A stretch of 64,000 bases of DNA from Seiridium cupressi (Eukaryota; Ascomycota; Sordariomycetes; Amphisphaeriales; Sporocadaceae), in NCBI GenBank assembly GCA_036674765.1, contig JARVKI010000038.1:186001-250000 (forward strand). Direction: 5' to 3'. The notes beneath the pieces are model-generated. The model saw only the letters and a list, made by a program, of their open reading frames with translations, did not search any database and was not told where the DNA came from. Numbering within the stretch: the first letter of the stretch is position 1; every line of letters starts with the position of its first letter. Of this stretch, positions 11,839 through 22,200 are shown in pieces. A program made the position numbers and the translations under genes.

Positions 11839-13035
11839 ATGCGCATCTCAACGCTTTGCGCCGCGGCCAGCGTCGCATCGGGCTTGGCCAATGGCCTGAA
11901 CATCCTGATGAACAACGACGACGGCTTTGGAAGCGCCAATCTTCGGGAGTTCTACAAGGTGCTCAAGGCCAAGGGCCACAATGGTGAGTGTTCCCGGCCG
12001 AGCACGTCTGCAAAATCACGTCTCTGATATCGTCATTAGTTTGGATCGTTGCGCCTGCAGTTCAGCAGAGCGGGCAGGGAGGTCGATCTGACTTCACGAC
12101 ATATCCTAACCTGACCTCACCGGCTCAGTACGACTTGATCCCCACCGGTGCCCCATCTGTCGGATCCGATCCGACAGATAGCCAGATCTGGTACTACGTA
12201 AGCTCAACCTCGAGTCCCTTGTCGCCTCCCTGGGCTTGGTTATCTTTACCTTCTTCTTGGGGGGGGGGGGGGGGGGGGGATGGATTTAATGTCTTGGAAG
12301 CCAAATACTCCCGAGGTCCATTTCAGAGCTCTCATAAACCCACCGTAGTAGCAATTGCTGACCCTGACGTTTTGATAGAACGGTACACCGGCAGCTTGCA
12401 CATTTGTCGCACTCGACTATGTGTTGCCTAACTTTGCCAACTTTAGTGTACCCGATCTTATCGTCACTGGACCCAACTACGGGACCAATTTGGGCGCCTT
12501 TGTCTGGACCCTTTCTGGCACTGCTGGTGCTGCTTATGCTGCAACTTCTCGCTCCATTCCCGCCATTGCATTCTCGGGTTCCAACTCGGCTGCTTCGTAC
12601 AAGACCATCACCAACACGACGAATGAGTACACCTGGGTCGCTGAGCTGTCGGGTGAGGTCGTAGATGCCTTTGTCTCGTCCGCCCCCAAGGGTGGGCCCA
12701 TTCTGCCTCTGGGATATGGCGCCAACGTCAACTATCCCAAGCTCTATTCCAACTGGAGCTCGGTGGACATTGTGCAGACTCGCTACACAGGAGGTGCTGA
12801 GACGGATGCTGCCGTAGCAGCCACCACCGCTGGCACTTTCACCTGGTCCAATGTGAGCCCCAAGAGCCCTGGTGTGAACACTTGCATCAATGGCGATTGC
12901 TCGTTACCTGGAGAAACAGACACGGTCAACGCCGGCAAGGTGTCGCTCAGTCTGTACACGATTGATTACTCTGCGCCCAAGAACTGCAACACGACAGCCA
13001 TTGTGCAGCGTTTGAGATCTTTGACGGAAGAGTAG
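11839..13035 (+). CDS. Secreted SurE-like 5'/3'-nucleotidase (acid phosphatase)
   Basis: Three exons (11839-11983, 12040-12197, 12379-13035) join in frame to about 319 residues. The start opens with a signal peptide (MRISTLCAAASVASGLA). The SurE fold is recognised from NILMNNDDGFG (metal-binding DD pair), the VWIVAPAVQQSGQG loop, the TPAACTFVALDY segment and LIVTGPNYGTNLG. The family removes phosphate from nucleotides and other monoesters using a divalent metal. The fungal secreted form is usually annotated as acid phosphatase. Intron 2 (181 bp) is unusually long here and contains a 21-base poly-G run. Exon 2 carries a 25 bp palindrome. Confidence 0.9.
12155..12179. repeat. 25 bp palindrome inside SurE exon 2
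   Basis: The word ATCTGTCGGATC is followed by one C and then its exact reverse complement. It codes for part of the protein (SVGSDPTDS) and could form a 12 bp hairpin in the transcript just before intron 2. Confidence 0.8.
12259..12279 (+). repeat. Poly-G run of 21 bases in intron
   Basis: A pure G tract sits in the second intron of the SurE-like gene. Such runs are length-unstable and can form G-quadruplexes, or can mark assembly uncertainty. Confidence 0.9.
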
Positions 13036-13733
13036 AAATCGGTTGTTTGGCGTTATCATGCCTGACAATAGCACTAATGAGGCGCGGGCAGGGATTAGCT
13101 AGCCAAATATAATTAATCATAATCATTGCGTTTTTATGATGCCGAAACAGCGAGGCGCGATAAGTCACTGATGGCTTTTATCGGCCGATACGATGGACCG
13201 TATAACTTTACAGCGATGGGGTCTTACCGGTGACTACTACTGGATCGCAATGCAGTACTCGCGTCCTGTGCTTTTCCGTACGCTTAATCATCACGGTTCT
13301 TAGATTATGGCATGGTTCGGATGGGTGTATCAAGCAACCATTTCTGCCCTTGTCTTAATTGCTGTCGTATCTACTAAATTACAGCTATCATCAAGGTAAT
13401 GGGGGCCTGAGTATAAATTACTGTTTGTCTTATTAAGTTCTTTTGGATCCTCTTGGCGGCCGAGCCGCTCCGGGAAAATTGGGAGAAGAATTCTGGCTAT
13501 ATTGACTACCTATTTTCTTTTCTGGGGCTGGTAACATTAATCTCCACACGTTCACCATCTATTAAGTTTTCTTTAGCTTTTATTTTGTATGATTGAAAAG
13601 CCAACCGGAGCTAAGATGGATATCATATCATCTCGCCCCAACAATTTCGCACTATTTAAACGCATCCTAGTTAACGTGGTAAAGTGTTGGTCAGCGATGA
13701 CCTCCCCCGCAATTCTTGCAACATCCCTCCACC
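13036..13733. other. Intergenic
   Basis: This is the 3' flank of the SurE-like gene and the promoter of the racemase gene. The last 300 bp are AT- and pyrimidine-rich. No gene is seen. Confidence 0.5.
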
Positions 13734-14441
13734 ATGAAGACACTCGGCCTCATCGGAGGCATGAGCTGGGAGTCGACTGTGACCTACTACCAAGAGATTA
13801 ATCGGCACGTCCGCACCATTAAGGGCGGTCTGCATTCGGCGCCCTGCATCATCTTCTCCTTCGACTTCGCGCGCATCGAAGCCCTGCAGCATGCTGGGCG
13901 GTGGGACGAGGCAGGGCAACTCTTGGATGAAGCCGCGACGTCGCTCCAGCGTGCCGGCGCTCAGGGGCTAGTCCTGTGCACCAACACCATGCACTTTGTT
14001 TCCCAGGGCATCGAGACAGCGTCACGCCTGCCCTTGCTGCACATTGCAGATCCGACTGCCGAGCGCATCGTCAAGGCCGGCTTCAAGACCGTCGGCCTCC
14101 TAGGCACGCGCTTCACCATGGAGAAAGACTTCTACCGGGCCCGCCTGAGCGAAGAGTTCGGGCTGAACGTGTTGGTTCCGAATGATGAGGGCCGCGCCAC
14201 TGTGCATGAGATTATCTACGCGGAACTGTGCAATGGCGTCATTCGGGAGGAGTCGCGCGAGGCTTATTATGAAGTCATTGCCGACGTGAAGACGGCGGGC
14301 GCCGAGTGTTTGATCTTGGGTTGCACCGAGATTGGTTTGTTGGTTGCCGAGGCTGATGGGCGGTGCGGGTTGCCCGTCTTTGATACGACCAAGATCCATG
14401 CGGTTGCGGCGGCAGAGTGGGCAATGGAGGATGTCGAGTGA
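13734..14441 (+). CDS. Aspartate/glutamate racemase family protein
   Basis: A single uninterrupted ORF of 235 residues. The ATG at 13734 is used because the in-frame TTG upstream has no support and MKTLGLIGGMSWEST is the standard family start. Two catalytic Cys lie in the expected contexts: LCTNTMH (Cys82) and LGCTEIG (Cys197). The D-P-T loop and GLLGTRFTME also match the YgeA/aspartate racemase branch. The enzyme interconverts L- and D-amino acids, probably Asp or a related substrate, without cofactor, in the cytosol. No intron is present, unlike most neighbours, and the protein is bacterial-like throughout. An old horizontal transfer is possible but is not shown by this sequence alone. Confidence 0.9.
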   Translation: MKTLGLIGGMSWESTVTYYQEINRHVRTIKGGLHSAPCIIFSFDFARIEALQHAGRWDEAGQLLDEAATSLQRAGAQGLVLCTNTMHFVSQGIETASRLPLLHIADPTAERIVKAGFKTVGLLGTRFTMEKDFYRARLSEEFGLNVLVPNDEGRATVHEIIYAELCNGVIREESREAYYEVIADVKTAGAECLILGCTEIGLLVAEADGRCGLPVFDTTKIHAVAAAEWAMEDVE

Positions 14442-14575
14442 GCAAGAGTTGAGCGGAAGATGGAAGTGCTATAAGGTTACGCCATGCACGATACGGTACT
14501 GGCTATATCTGGCATTAGAATTTTCTACATTTGTAATATCTACATATAGATACTGCGTAAATCATGCCTGCCTTA

Positions 14576-16749
14576 TCATGGAAGAGCCGCGACATCGGCA
14601 GCATAACAAGTCCGCAAAGAAACTGCGACAAGTTCCCCTTTCCTTGACAGCCCCTTATCATCGACACCCGGTGGAAGCAATACCGTTTTCTTTCCCAGCC
14701 AGAGACGGACTTCTGGTAGGTCCTCCTTGGCTCGTTCAACGAGAAATCCTGGGCTATTTGCAGTACTCTCGCTCCACTGTTCACCTCCGGTCCAATGCAA
14801 ATGCCGCCCCCGTCCATTTGGGTACAATCCTCCAACAATTTCCTCGCCTGCAATTGCACTGGACAATATAAGACTTGTAGTGTCCTTGAAATCCCAGCGA
14901 GGGAGATACGTCCAGCATTTTGTCCTGTATGCTTCCATGAATACTATTGCGAGCAGCAGGCTGCATGTCGTAAATATTAGGTATACATATGTAGGGTCGC
15001 CAAGCCGGACAGCCTGGACTGTCAATTGAGCATCCACGGCAGAGAAATCGCCACTACCGTTGTTTGAAACGAAAAACTGGCTGCAGAATTTAAGTCAGCG
15101 CTGGCCCAGGATAGCATCTAGAATCTTCGGGAAGGGAGAAGAGAGCGGCTATGTTCCTACCTGCTGCCGATGAATAAGAGGAGGTCGTCGACCATGGCAG
15201 ACAATGAGTCTGCACTGGCACTGAGTGACTCCTCCGTTGGGGCCGCGACTGAAGCATTGGGATCTTCAGTCACTGCTGCGATGTTGGCAACAAAGGCATC
15301 GCCAACGATAGAGATGTAAAGAGATGTGGTGATCATGGCCAGGGCATTGATCTGATCGGTTACCGATTCGGCTACGCCATTAGTTGGGTCAAAGGACGAC
15401 TCGCCCGGCACTGGAAGCACGGATATCTGTTTACTGACAGCGTCAACCGTGACGCTGAAATCTGCTCTTGTGAAGTTGATCTCGCATTGCGTGCCGTTGA
15501 GGACGTTGTAGTCGCTTCCTGCCGCTATAAGAACAAGATGGCGGTCGGCATAGTACTTAGCGGCCATGACAGCAAGGCTCTTATCCTCGTTACTAAGGCT
15601 AACGACCGAAAAGAAGTCGACCTTGCCGGGCGGTGCAGTTGGAAACTCGCCTATAGCGTAGTAAACAGATGGAATACCATTGCCTGCCTTTCCCCGTTGA
15701 ACCATCTCCAGGTGCCAATCAGATGTGGCATTGTAGTTACAGGAGATCTGGCTAAGATATCCTGGTTCGACGTAATTGTAGGACATAACTTCGGAGCCGT
15801 CGCCCATTCGGAAGAGATTGTCATCGATTATTCCAGCGGGTGAACCAACGCCATATGATCGGCCTAGATACGAATACAGGCCATTGTCGTGCTTGGAGTG
15901 GATCTGGCTCACATTAGAAGAGGCCAACGCGGCTCGGCTGAGAAGTGTGCTCTGCATTGTAGAGGCAGGACATCCACTCCATGTGCCTCTTTCGTTAGTC
16001 ACTGTCGAACAATCTGAACCTGTTTTTTTATTTGCGGACCAAGTACTGTTTGAACTCGTGGAGTATTGTGGGATTTTCAAAATGCCGGGCACGAGCAAGG
16101 TGGTGTTCGTCGCGACCGGCGTCAGGGCTCCGATCCATAGGAAATTTGGGACCGAGAAGAGCAAAATTGTCACCAAAGACGTGGCATACATGACTATAGG
16201 GAGGCCGGTTGCCACTTGTCTAGTCGCGACTGCCCCAATGAGTTTCAACATGTTCAAACTCAAAGATCGCTGGAGAAGATGGATGCGCGTCGCAATGTTC
16301 AGAAGCTTGGTGGCGGCGTAGACGTTGAGAGACGCGAGGATTGCAGACGTGATGGAAACGACGATTTGCGCCGATGCTCGATCGATCAAGGCGAAGAGGA
16401 GCAAGCCACTGACCCATCGCCTATCAGTGATTGTGATGGCTAGTAGAAAAGTACTGGCTGCCAAAGGGAGGGCGCTGGCTGATAAGAGCAGAGCTCTGTC
16501 TAGGATCTTGGATTCCCACGAAAACTCATGATCGGATATGTGTGTGTCTCTAGCAGTAAGATCTTCCCTCAATGTTGGCTTGACATTTAGTACTGGAGGT
16601 ACTGATTTGTATGTTGTTGTTGAAAGATCGGATCTTGAAGAATTAAATGATGATTGATCTTGGTCATAGAAATTTCTTCCCGAAGTCAGATGTTCATATG
16701 GTGACGGTCTTTCCCAGCCCGGGACCCTCTTAGTATTCGATGTTGCCAT
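14576..16749 (-). CDS. Large multi-TM fungal membrane protein
   Basis: Two exons (15161-16749, 14576-15080) with an 80 bp intron (GTAGGA donor, GCTGAC branch, CTGCAG acceptor) give about 697 residues. The ATG at 16749 has a strong context (CACCATGG); the 28 codons upstream in frame start only with GTG. After a hydrophilic N-terminus there are several membrane helices (about residues 80-220), including ALLLSASALPLAASTFLLAI and IVMYATSLVTILLFSVPNFL. A long, N-glycosylation-rich, Cys-containing segment follows, presumably extracytoplasmic, then a C-terminal helix (YLIFTTCSLLLAIVFMEAY) and a basic tail. The layout resembles the 30-33 kb gene in this window. I do not recognise a characterised family. 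Confidence 0.75.
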
Positions 16750-17774
16750 GGTGACTTCATGCGAAGAACGTGGGAATAAACGTAAAAGTGCTGGATCATT
16801 GAGTGCTCTATACTGAGCTGTAAATAAACTCACAGCAGCCAGAAACAGCGCCAGAAAATGCCAAAGTCCTCGCCTACGCTATAGGACATATACAGTAGCA
16901 GAAACTCGATATGCAAGCACAGCCTCGTGGTAGGCCAGGGAGATAGCGGCCCGAAACAGCAAAGAATCCCCCGTGAAACATGGTGGCCGACTTTCGCGGC
17001 CACGCAGGACTGGATCAACGTGGCTGAAGAATTATAGTCAAGTAATTAAGGTTAATCCTCCTAGACAATGGGGGTCAATTGACTAATTAATGAAGATCAA
17101 GGAATTTAAAGCACCCACTCGATCTCATCTCATTCAGTTTGAAATTCCCCTGGGTAAACAGAGTTGCGGCTAGCTTTGGGTTCTAGCGCAGAGGGCGGGC
17201 TGATAGCCTTGGCAGGGGGGACTACAGAATCCTCCCGGAATCCTCCTGTCAAGCCGTTTCAGAATAAACGCGCCCCGCATGTGTGGGCACGTCAATGCAG
17301 GGTATTGTTTTCATGAATAATAGAAAATAATTTTGGGTTGCGCGTGCAATCGATCAAGATTATTTGCGCGATGCAAACTATATATATCTTGTGAGAAAAG
17401 GTACTGATCATGATAATGCGAGATTGGACATGTACCATAAGCTCACTCGTAAGGGACATATTATAGTCCCGAAAACTAGGAATCAGTGGGGTATCAAACA
17501 CGTGCGCTAGGCGCTTCTCAGCTATATTTGGCATGAGGTCTGTTATTTTTATAGTAACCACCGAGCTCTTCATAATGGGATATCGAAATGCTAGGCTTTG
17601 ATAGGAAATGAAAAGCCTTATCTCGAGGTTTCGTTATACTAGACTTGCATTCTTGGTTGGTATGAGTAATGCATCGCGAAAGCCTCAAGTCAAACAGCTG
17701 TCAGGTTTTCTGATAGCTCAGAATCCCTGTTGTTCAACGAAACGAAGTCGTGAATCATTATGATATAGCTCATT
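16750..17774. other. Intergenic
   Basis: This is the promoter side of the membrane-protein gene and the 3' flank of the M20 gene. The reverse-strand ORF 17292-17573 is AT-rich and unconvincing. Confidence 0.5.
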
Positions 17775-19252
17775 TCATTTTCTTTCGTTGATTGACCATT
17801 GAGGTTCGTCTTCCCAGCGTCCTGCTTTCTTCATGCTCTCAACGAATTCAGCCTTCATTTTGGCGGCAAATTCATCATTCATCAAGACGTCGAGGCATAT
17901 CAGCGCATTCGCCTTGCCGGCGCGAAGTGCTTCTCCGTGGGCATATTCCAGACCAGCAGCCTCCTTGAATTTTGCCGAATGGGGCAAACCAGCAGCCTTG
18001 ATCTCAAACATGGCCTGTATCCCTGGGCAGATGTAGCTGCAGCTACCAAAATCGCTGTGCATGTAGGATGAGTAACAAAGGCGTCGTATGTATGGAAGGG
18101 AAGTTGACTTACGAGCTTCCGGCCTGGTCGTGCTCTATTCTGGCTTGCTTCAGCGGTATCATCTGCTTCGGGGACAGGCCGAGGTGTTGGATCATGTATT
18201 GCCGGTACTGCTCTGCTAGCGTTTCATTGGTCACAACATCCTCATATAACGCAGTCCTGTGTCACAAGCCTGTCAGCATTCGAATACTATACAACCACAT
18301 TCCTCGTGTGGATGAAACCCACCATTCAAGCTCGACGGTGCAACCCGTTGCAGCTGCAGCCGCATGGAAGATCGGCTCAAATCGCTTCCGGAGTGCCTCT
18401 AGTTTCGGCGAGGTGGGAGCCCGCACGCTGAAGACACCCTCGGCGAAGTCGGGTATTAAGTTCGGCGCCTTTCCGGCCTCGAGGATACACCCCTGAATGC
18501 TCTCGCTCTTCTCGATCTGCTGTCTTAGCAGCGCAATGCCATTGTATGCCTGCACGATGGCATCGCAGGCATTCCGACCCGTCCATGGCGCAGCTGCTGC
18601 GTGCGCTGTTTTCCCGTGAAACTTGGCTCGCATCTTCCACGAAGCCTTGGTCAGGCACATTGGCGTGCTGAAGTCGGGCATGGCGTGTGTCATGACGCAG
18701 GCATCAAAACCTTTCCACGCGCCGTTCTTTGCCATGATCCACTTGCCACCGCCCGTCTCCTCGGCTGGAGTGCCCATCACTACGAGGGTTCCGGGCAAGT
18801 TATGCGCCTTCATGACGGCTTCCACGCCCACAGCCGACGCCAGAGAAGATGTGGCGATCAGGTTGTGTCCGCAAGCATGGCCTACATCGGGGAGAGCATC
18901 TTCCAACTGTGAGCATGGGTCGATCTGAATGTCCTTGATTATGTACGAGAAACTTACCATACTCCGCATTGAAACATATGGTCCGACCTCCTTCCCTTAC
19001 GGAGAATCGAGCCTCGAACGCAGTCTCAATGCCGTAAACGCCACGCTTGACTGTCCAACCTTTTGCCTCGAACCAGTCTGAGAGCAGCTTGCACGCTTTG
19101 GTCTCTTGGAAAAGAATCTCTGGATTGTTGAAGATCTGAAATTGTTAGGATTCACATCTAAAACCTCCTCCATATGTAGGGTACCCCACCTCTAGGTTCA
19201 GCCGCCGCAGCTCATCGTTTGCGGCATCGATTGCGTCGGTGGTCTCATTCAT
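17775..19252 (-). CDS. M20 family amidohydrolase (PM20D2/ACY1L2-like)
   Basis: Five exons (19190-19252, 18958-19135, 18323-18899, 18113-18256, 17775-18054) join in frame to about 413 residues. Introns are 54-66 bp. The intron ending at 18900 uses an AAG acceptor rather than the earlier CAG, because only this restores EYDALPDVGHACGHN. Metal-site motifs are present: GHACGHN, GTPAEETGGG and VMTHAMPD. The dimerisation domain contains KFHGKTAHAAA, followed by AGSSDFGSCSYICPG. The family splits N-acyl or dipeptide amide bonds (for example beta-alanyl-lysine dipeptides for PM20D2) and is cytosolic. It is divergent from a transporter gene across 0.8 kb, which suggests peptide or amide catabolism. An ATG-TGA start-stop pair overlaps the initiator ATG. 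Confidence 0.9.
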
Positions 19253-20055
19253 CACATTAAGAGGCTGCAAAGACGCATTTGCGTTATGGTAGTTATCAAC
19301 GCGCATATTGACTCAAGGAGAAGACCGGTACAAGTGGGAACTAGGGTATTTCTGATCTTGCTGGTCCTCTGCGCTGAATGTGGCGAGAGGAGGTATGCCA
19401 GCTATGGGAAAGGAGTCGCTGGGAGTGCACAACCACGCAGCTAAGAACTGTCAAGGAGTAAATAATTATTGAACGCGTAGCCGTATGTTACATCTGAGTT
19501 TAGCTAGTATAACGCATATAACTCGCCTACCCCTCAGTCTGCCGAAATCATACCTGGATTCGGCATTCGGCCGGACCGACACCGGTGGAGCCGGATCCGA
19601 CCCGACCGATCAGCATTATCTTCCCCTTTTGGTTGCAAAGATATGACTAAAGTACCGGGATACTGAGGGATATGCCTGATATTGTATCTAGCACGGATAT
19701 GTTCTGTCGGAATTATCGCTGTGACCGAACGTTGTACGGTTTGGGTTTATCGCAACCATAGCGTGCATAGCGTGAAGTCAGCCACGCTCTTCTCCTGGCA
19801 CGGAAATCAATAGTCGTGTTATGACCCTATGGCCAAGACTCGCCTGGTCCACACTGCAGTGTTGGGCCAATGCCGCGAGGATGGCTATATGAGGTGCGTC
19901 GGGTAGTTGCCGGCGTGTAGATGGCTTGGCTCATTTGGAAGATAAAGATAACCTGACGCTCCCCGGACCTGTAGAAATTATTCCTGGCACACTCAGGTCT
20001 GTCATTCTGGGCTCTTTTTATTTTCAAGGGCTTGCCCCATCCAACCACTACCACC
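19253..20055. other. Divergent promoter region, M20 / transporter
   Basis: This region holds the 5' sides of both genes and a CGG/CCG-dense block at 19561-19608. No ORF is supported. Confidence 0.6.
19561..19608. promoter_or_regulatory. Cluster of CGG/CCG triplets, candidate Zn2Cys6 binding region
   Basis: About ten CGG or CCG triplets occur within 48 bp, in direct, everted and inverted arrangements with short spacers (for example CGGcattCGG, CCGgatCCG, CCGacCG). Binuclear zinc-cluster regulators bind paired CGG half-sites. The block lies about 310 bp from the M20 ATG and 450 bp from the transporter ATG, and a Zn2Cys6 gene is 2-4 kb away. Confidence 0.45.
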
Positions 20056-21911
20056 ATGCCTCAAGAAACTGTCCACGCAGTAGGACGGCATAGCACCAGC
20101 CTCACCGAAGAGGGCAAGGGCATCTCCGAAGAGGGATACATGAACGGTGATGATATCGGTGTTACAGCCCTCACGGGTGCAGTCACCGAGATTGACCCCA
20201 ATGGGCCCGAGGCAAGGCGGGTTCTGAAGAAGATCGATCTTCATCTCATGCCATTACTAATGATCACTTACATGATCCAAGTAAGTTCTTGCTTATCTTG
20301 AATATATGAGCTATGTCGATTGATAGCCGTAGTTCCTCGACAAGTCTTGTGTTTCGTACGCTGCCCTTTGAGGCATGAAAGAAGATGCCGACCTCGTCGG
20401 AGCGGAATACTCCTGGCTCACGACCATCTTCTACATCGGATACTTGATGTTCGAGTTTCCAGCTGGTTTCTTGATCCAGAAAATTAACATCGCCCGAGTG
20501 TGTGGTATATTTATCATTCTTTGGGGCGTGGTTCTGTTGTGCATGACTGCTGCAAATGACTTTGCTGGTCTTGCAACAGCGCGCTTCTTTCTAGGCGCCA
20601 TGGAGTGGGGTGTTTCACCTTGCTTCGTTCTCATGACCACCATGTTCTATAACAGGTAAGAGATTGAGCGATAGCCATGGTTTATGCTCCTGCTAACTGT
20701 CCATGAAGGAGCGAGCAGCCATTCAGGACGGGTATCTGGTTTTCAATGAACGGTCTCGCGCAGATCTTTGGCGGCCTGATCGCATATGGTATCGGCTATA
20801 TCAACACCACCGTACCATCCTGGAAGTTTCCATTCATCATTTTCGGCGCTGCAACCATCATCTGGGGCGTAGTTTTCACGCTGCTTGCTCCGTCAAATCC
20901 CACGCAGGCGCGGTGGCTGTCTGCCGAGGAGAAGGAGATTGCCATCCTCCGCTTAATCGAAAATGAGACTGGAATCGACAACAAGACCATTAAATGGTAC
21001 CAAGTCCAGGAGGCATTCGTGGATCCGCGATTCTGGCTAATCAACCTCTATATATTGGTCAACTGCATTCCGAACGGTGCAATTAGTGCCTTCGGGCCGC
21101 TCATCATTAACGGTTTCGGTTTCACCAAGTTTCAGGCAACCTTGCTTGGAATGCCGACCGGCGTGACCCAAGTCATGGCTCTCTGGATAGCCGGGTAAGC
21201 ATAAACTCCAAGAATCGTGATCATTTCGCTGACTGGAATGGTTATAGATACATAGTTACAAAACTCAATGGCTGCAGGCATTTCTTGATGATTGGGGGCA
21301 TCCTCATCGCTACCCTGGGTTCTTCACTTATCTATGCTCTGTCTGATGAACAGCGCATCGGGCGGCTGTTGTGAGTCATTTCCTCTGGACATGCTTGCTA
21401 GATGAAAGCAGAGCTAACTATAGTAGCGGGTATTATATAATTGTTGGTTTTAGTGTTGCGTTCGTCCAAGGTCTGGGCATCGTGCAAGCCAATGTGGCAG
21501 GGCGAACTAAGAAAAATGTGTTTACCTCATCTGTCTTTGTCAGCTACTGTGTTGGCAACCTGATTGGACCTCAAGTATTTCTTGAGCGCGAAGCGCCGAG
21601 GTATCGAACCGGGTTTGCAGTCATTCCAGGCTGCTTCGGCTTTCAAATCTTGCTGCTTGCTGGCATGTATTTACTAAACGTATTGGAGAACCGGAGGCTA
21701 ACTTGTGACTCACAGTATGTGGCGAGATAGGTTTGAATTCTAACGGAGCTGCAGCGTGATCGCGCTACGCCTGTAGACGGAGATGCGCATAATGCTGAAC
21801 AGAGTCTCTCCGATCTAACGGACGTAAGGGAACGCTTATTGATGGGCACCAAAGAACTTTACTGATATGTGCTCACAGAAAGAGAATCCGAGCTTCCGTT
21901 ATGTGCTTTGA
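20056..21911 (+). pseudogene. MFS transporter, Dal5/allantoate-permease type, with in-frame stop
   Basis: Coding segments 20056-20280, 20333-20655, 20709-21194, 21248-21370 and 21424-about 21710 connect by good introns, and a last exon 21879-21911 can be placed. The ATG is at 20056; an in-frame TTG lies upstream. Family features include DLHLMPLLMITYMIQ-FLDK at helix 1, EYSWLTTIFYIGYL, ARFFLGAMEWGVSPCF and SGYYIIVGFSVAFVQ. These porters take up anionic amides, vitamins or dipeptides. At 20369-20371 a TGA interrupts the helix-1 loop (SYAAL*GMKEDADLVG), where a codon such as TGG is expected. Near 21700-21760 the path from ENRRL to the final exon (ending DLTD, then KENPSFRYVL) cannot be joined in frame with canonical splice sites. 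I infer recent inactivation. A sequencing error or readthrough remains possible. Confidence 0.7.
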
Positions 21912-22200
21912 TCATCGGAGTGTCAAGAAGCCCCGGTGAGCGATGATGGCTCGAGGGTAACCGGCTAAATGACGCTTGAGTAGAACACAATTCCACAAGA
22001 GCAATAATAATAGAATAATGCAGAGTCCATCAACAATTGACGATATTATCACTCGTAATTGCTTCTCATTGCCTAAAATCATTGCTCATCATTATGTTCA
22101 TCGTGTTTAAGCTTATTTCAAATCAAGGCGCTCGATGTGGCTTTCATGGAGACGAACCAGACATGCCGATGAGCTGTGGATCGTCGTCATCCGTGTCTAC

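Noticed and set aside
11348..11878. Reverse-strand 176-codon ORF upstream of SurE
   Set aside because: Arg-rich irregular composition, overlapping ORFs in several frames, no family signal, and it overlaps the SurE start region.
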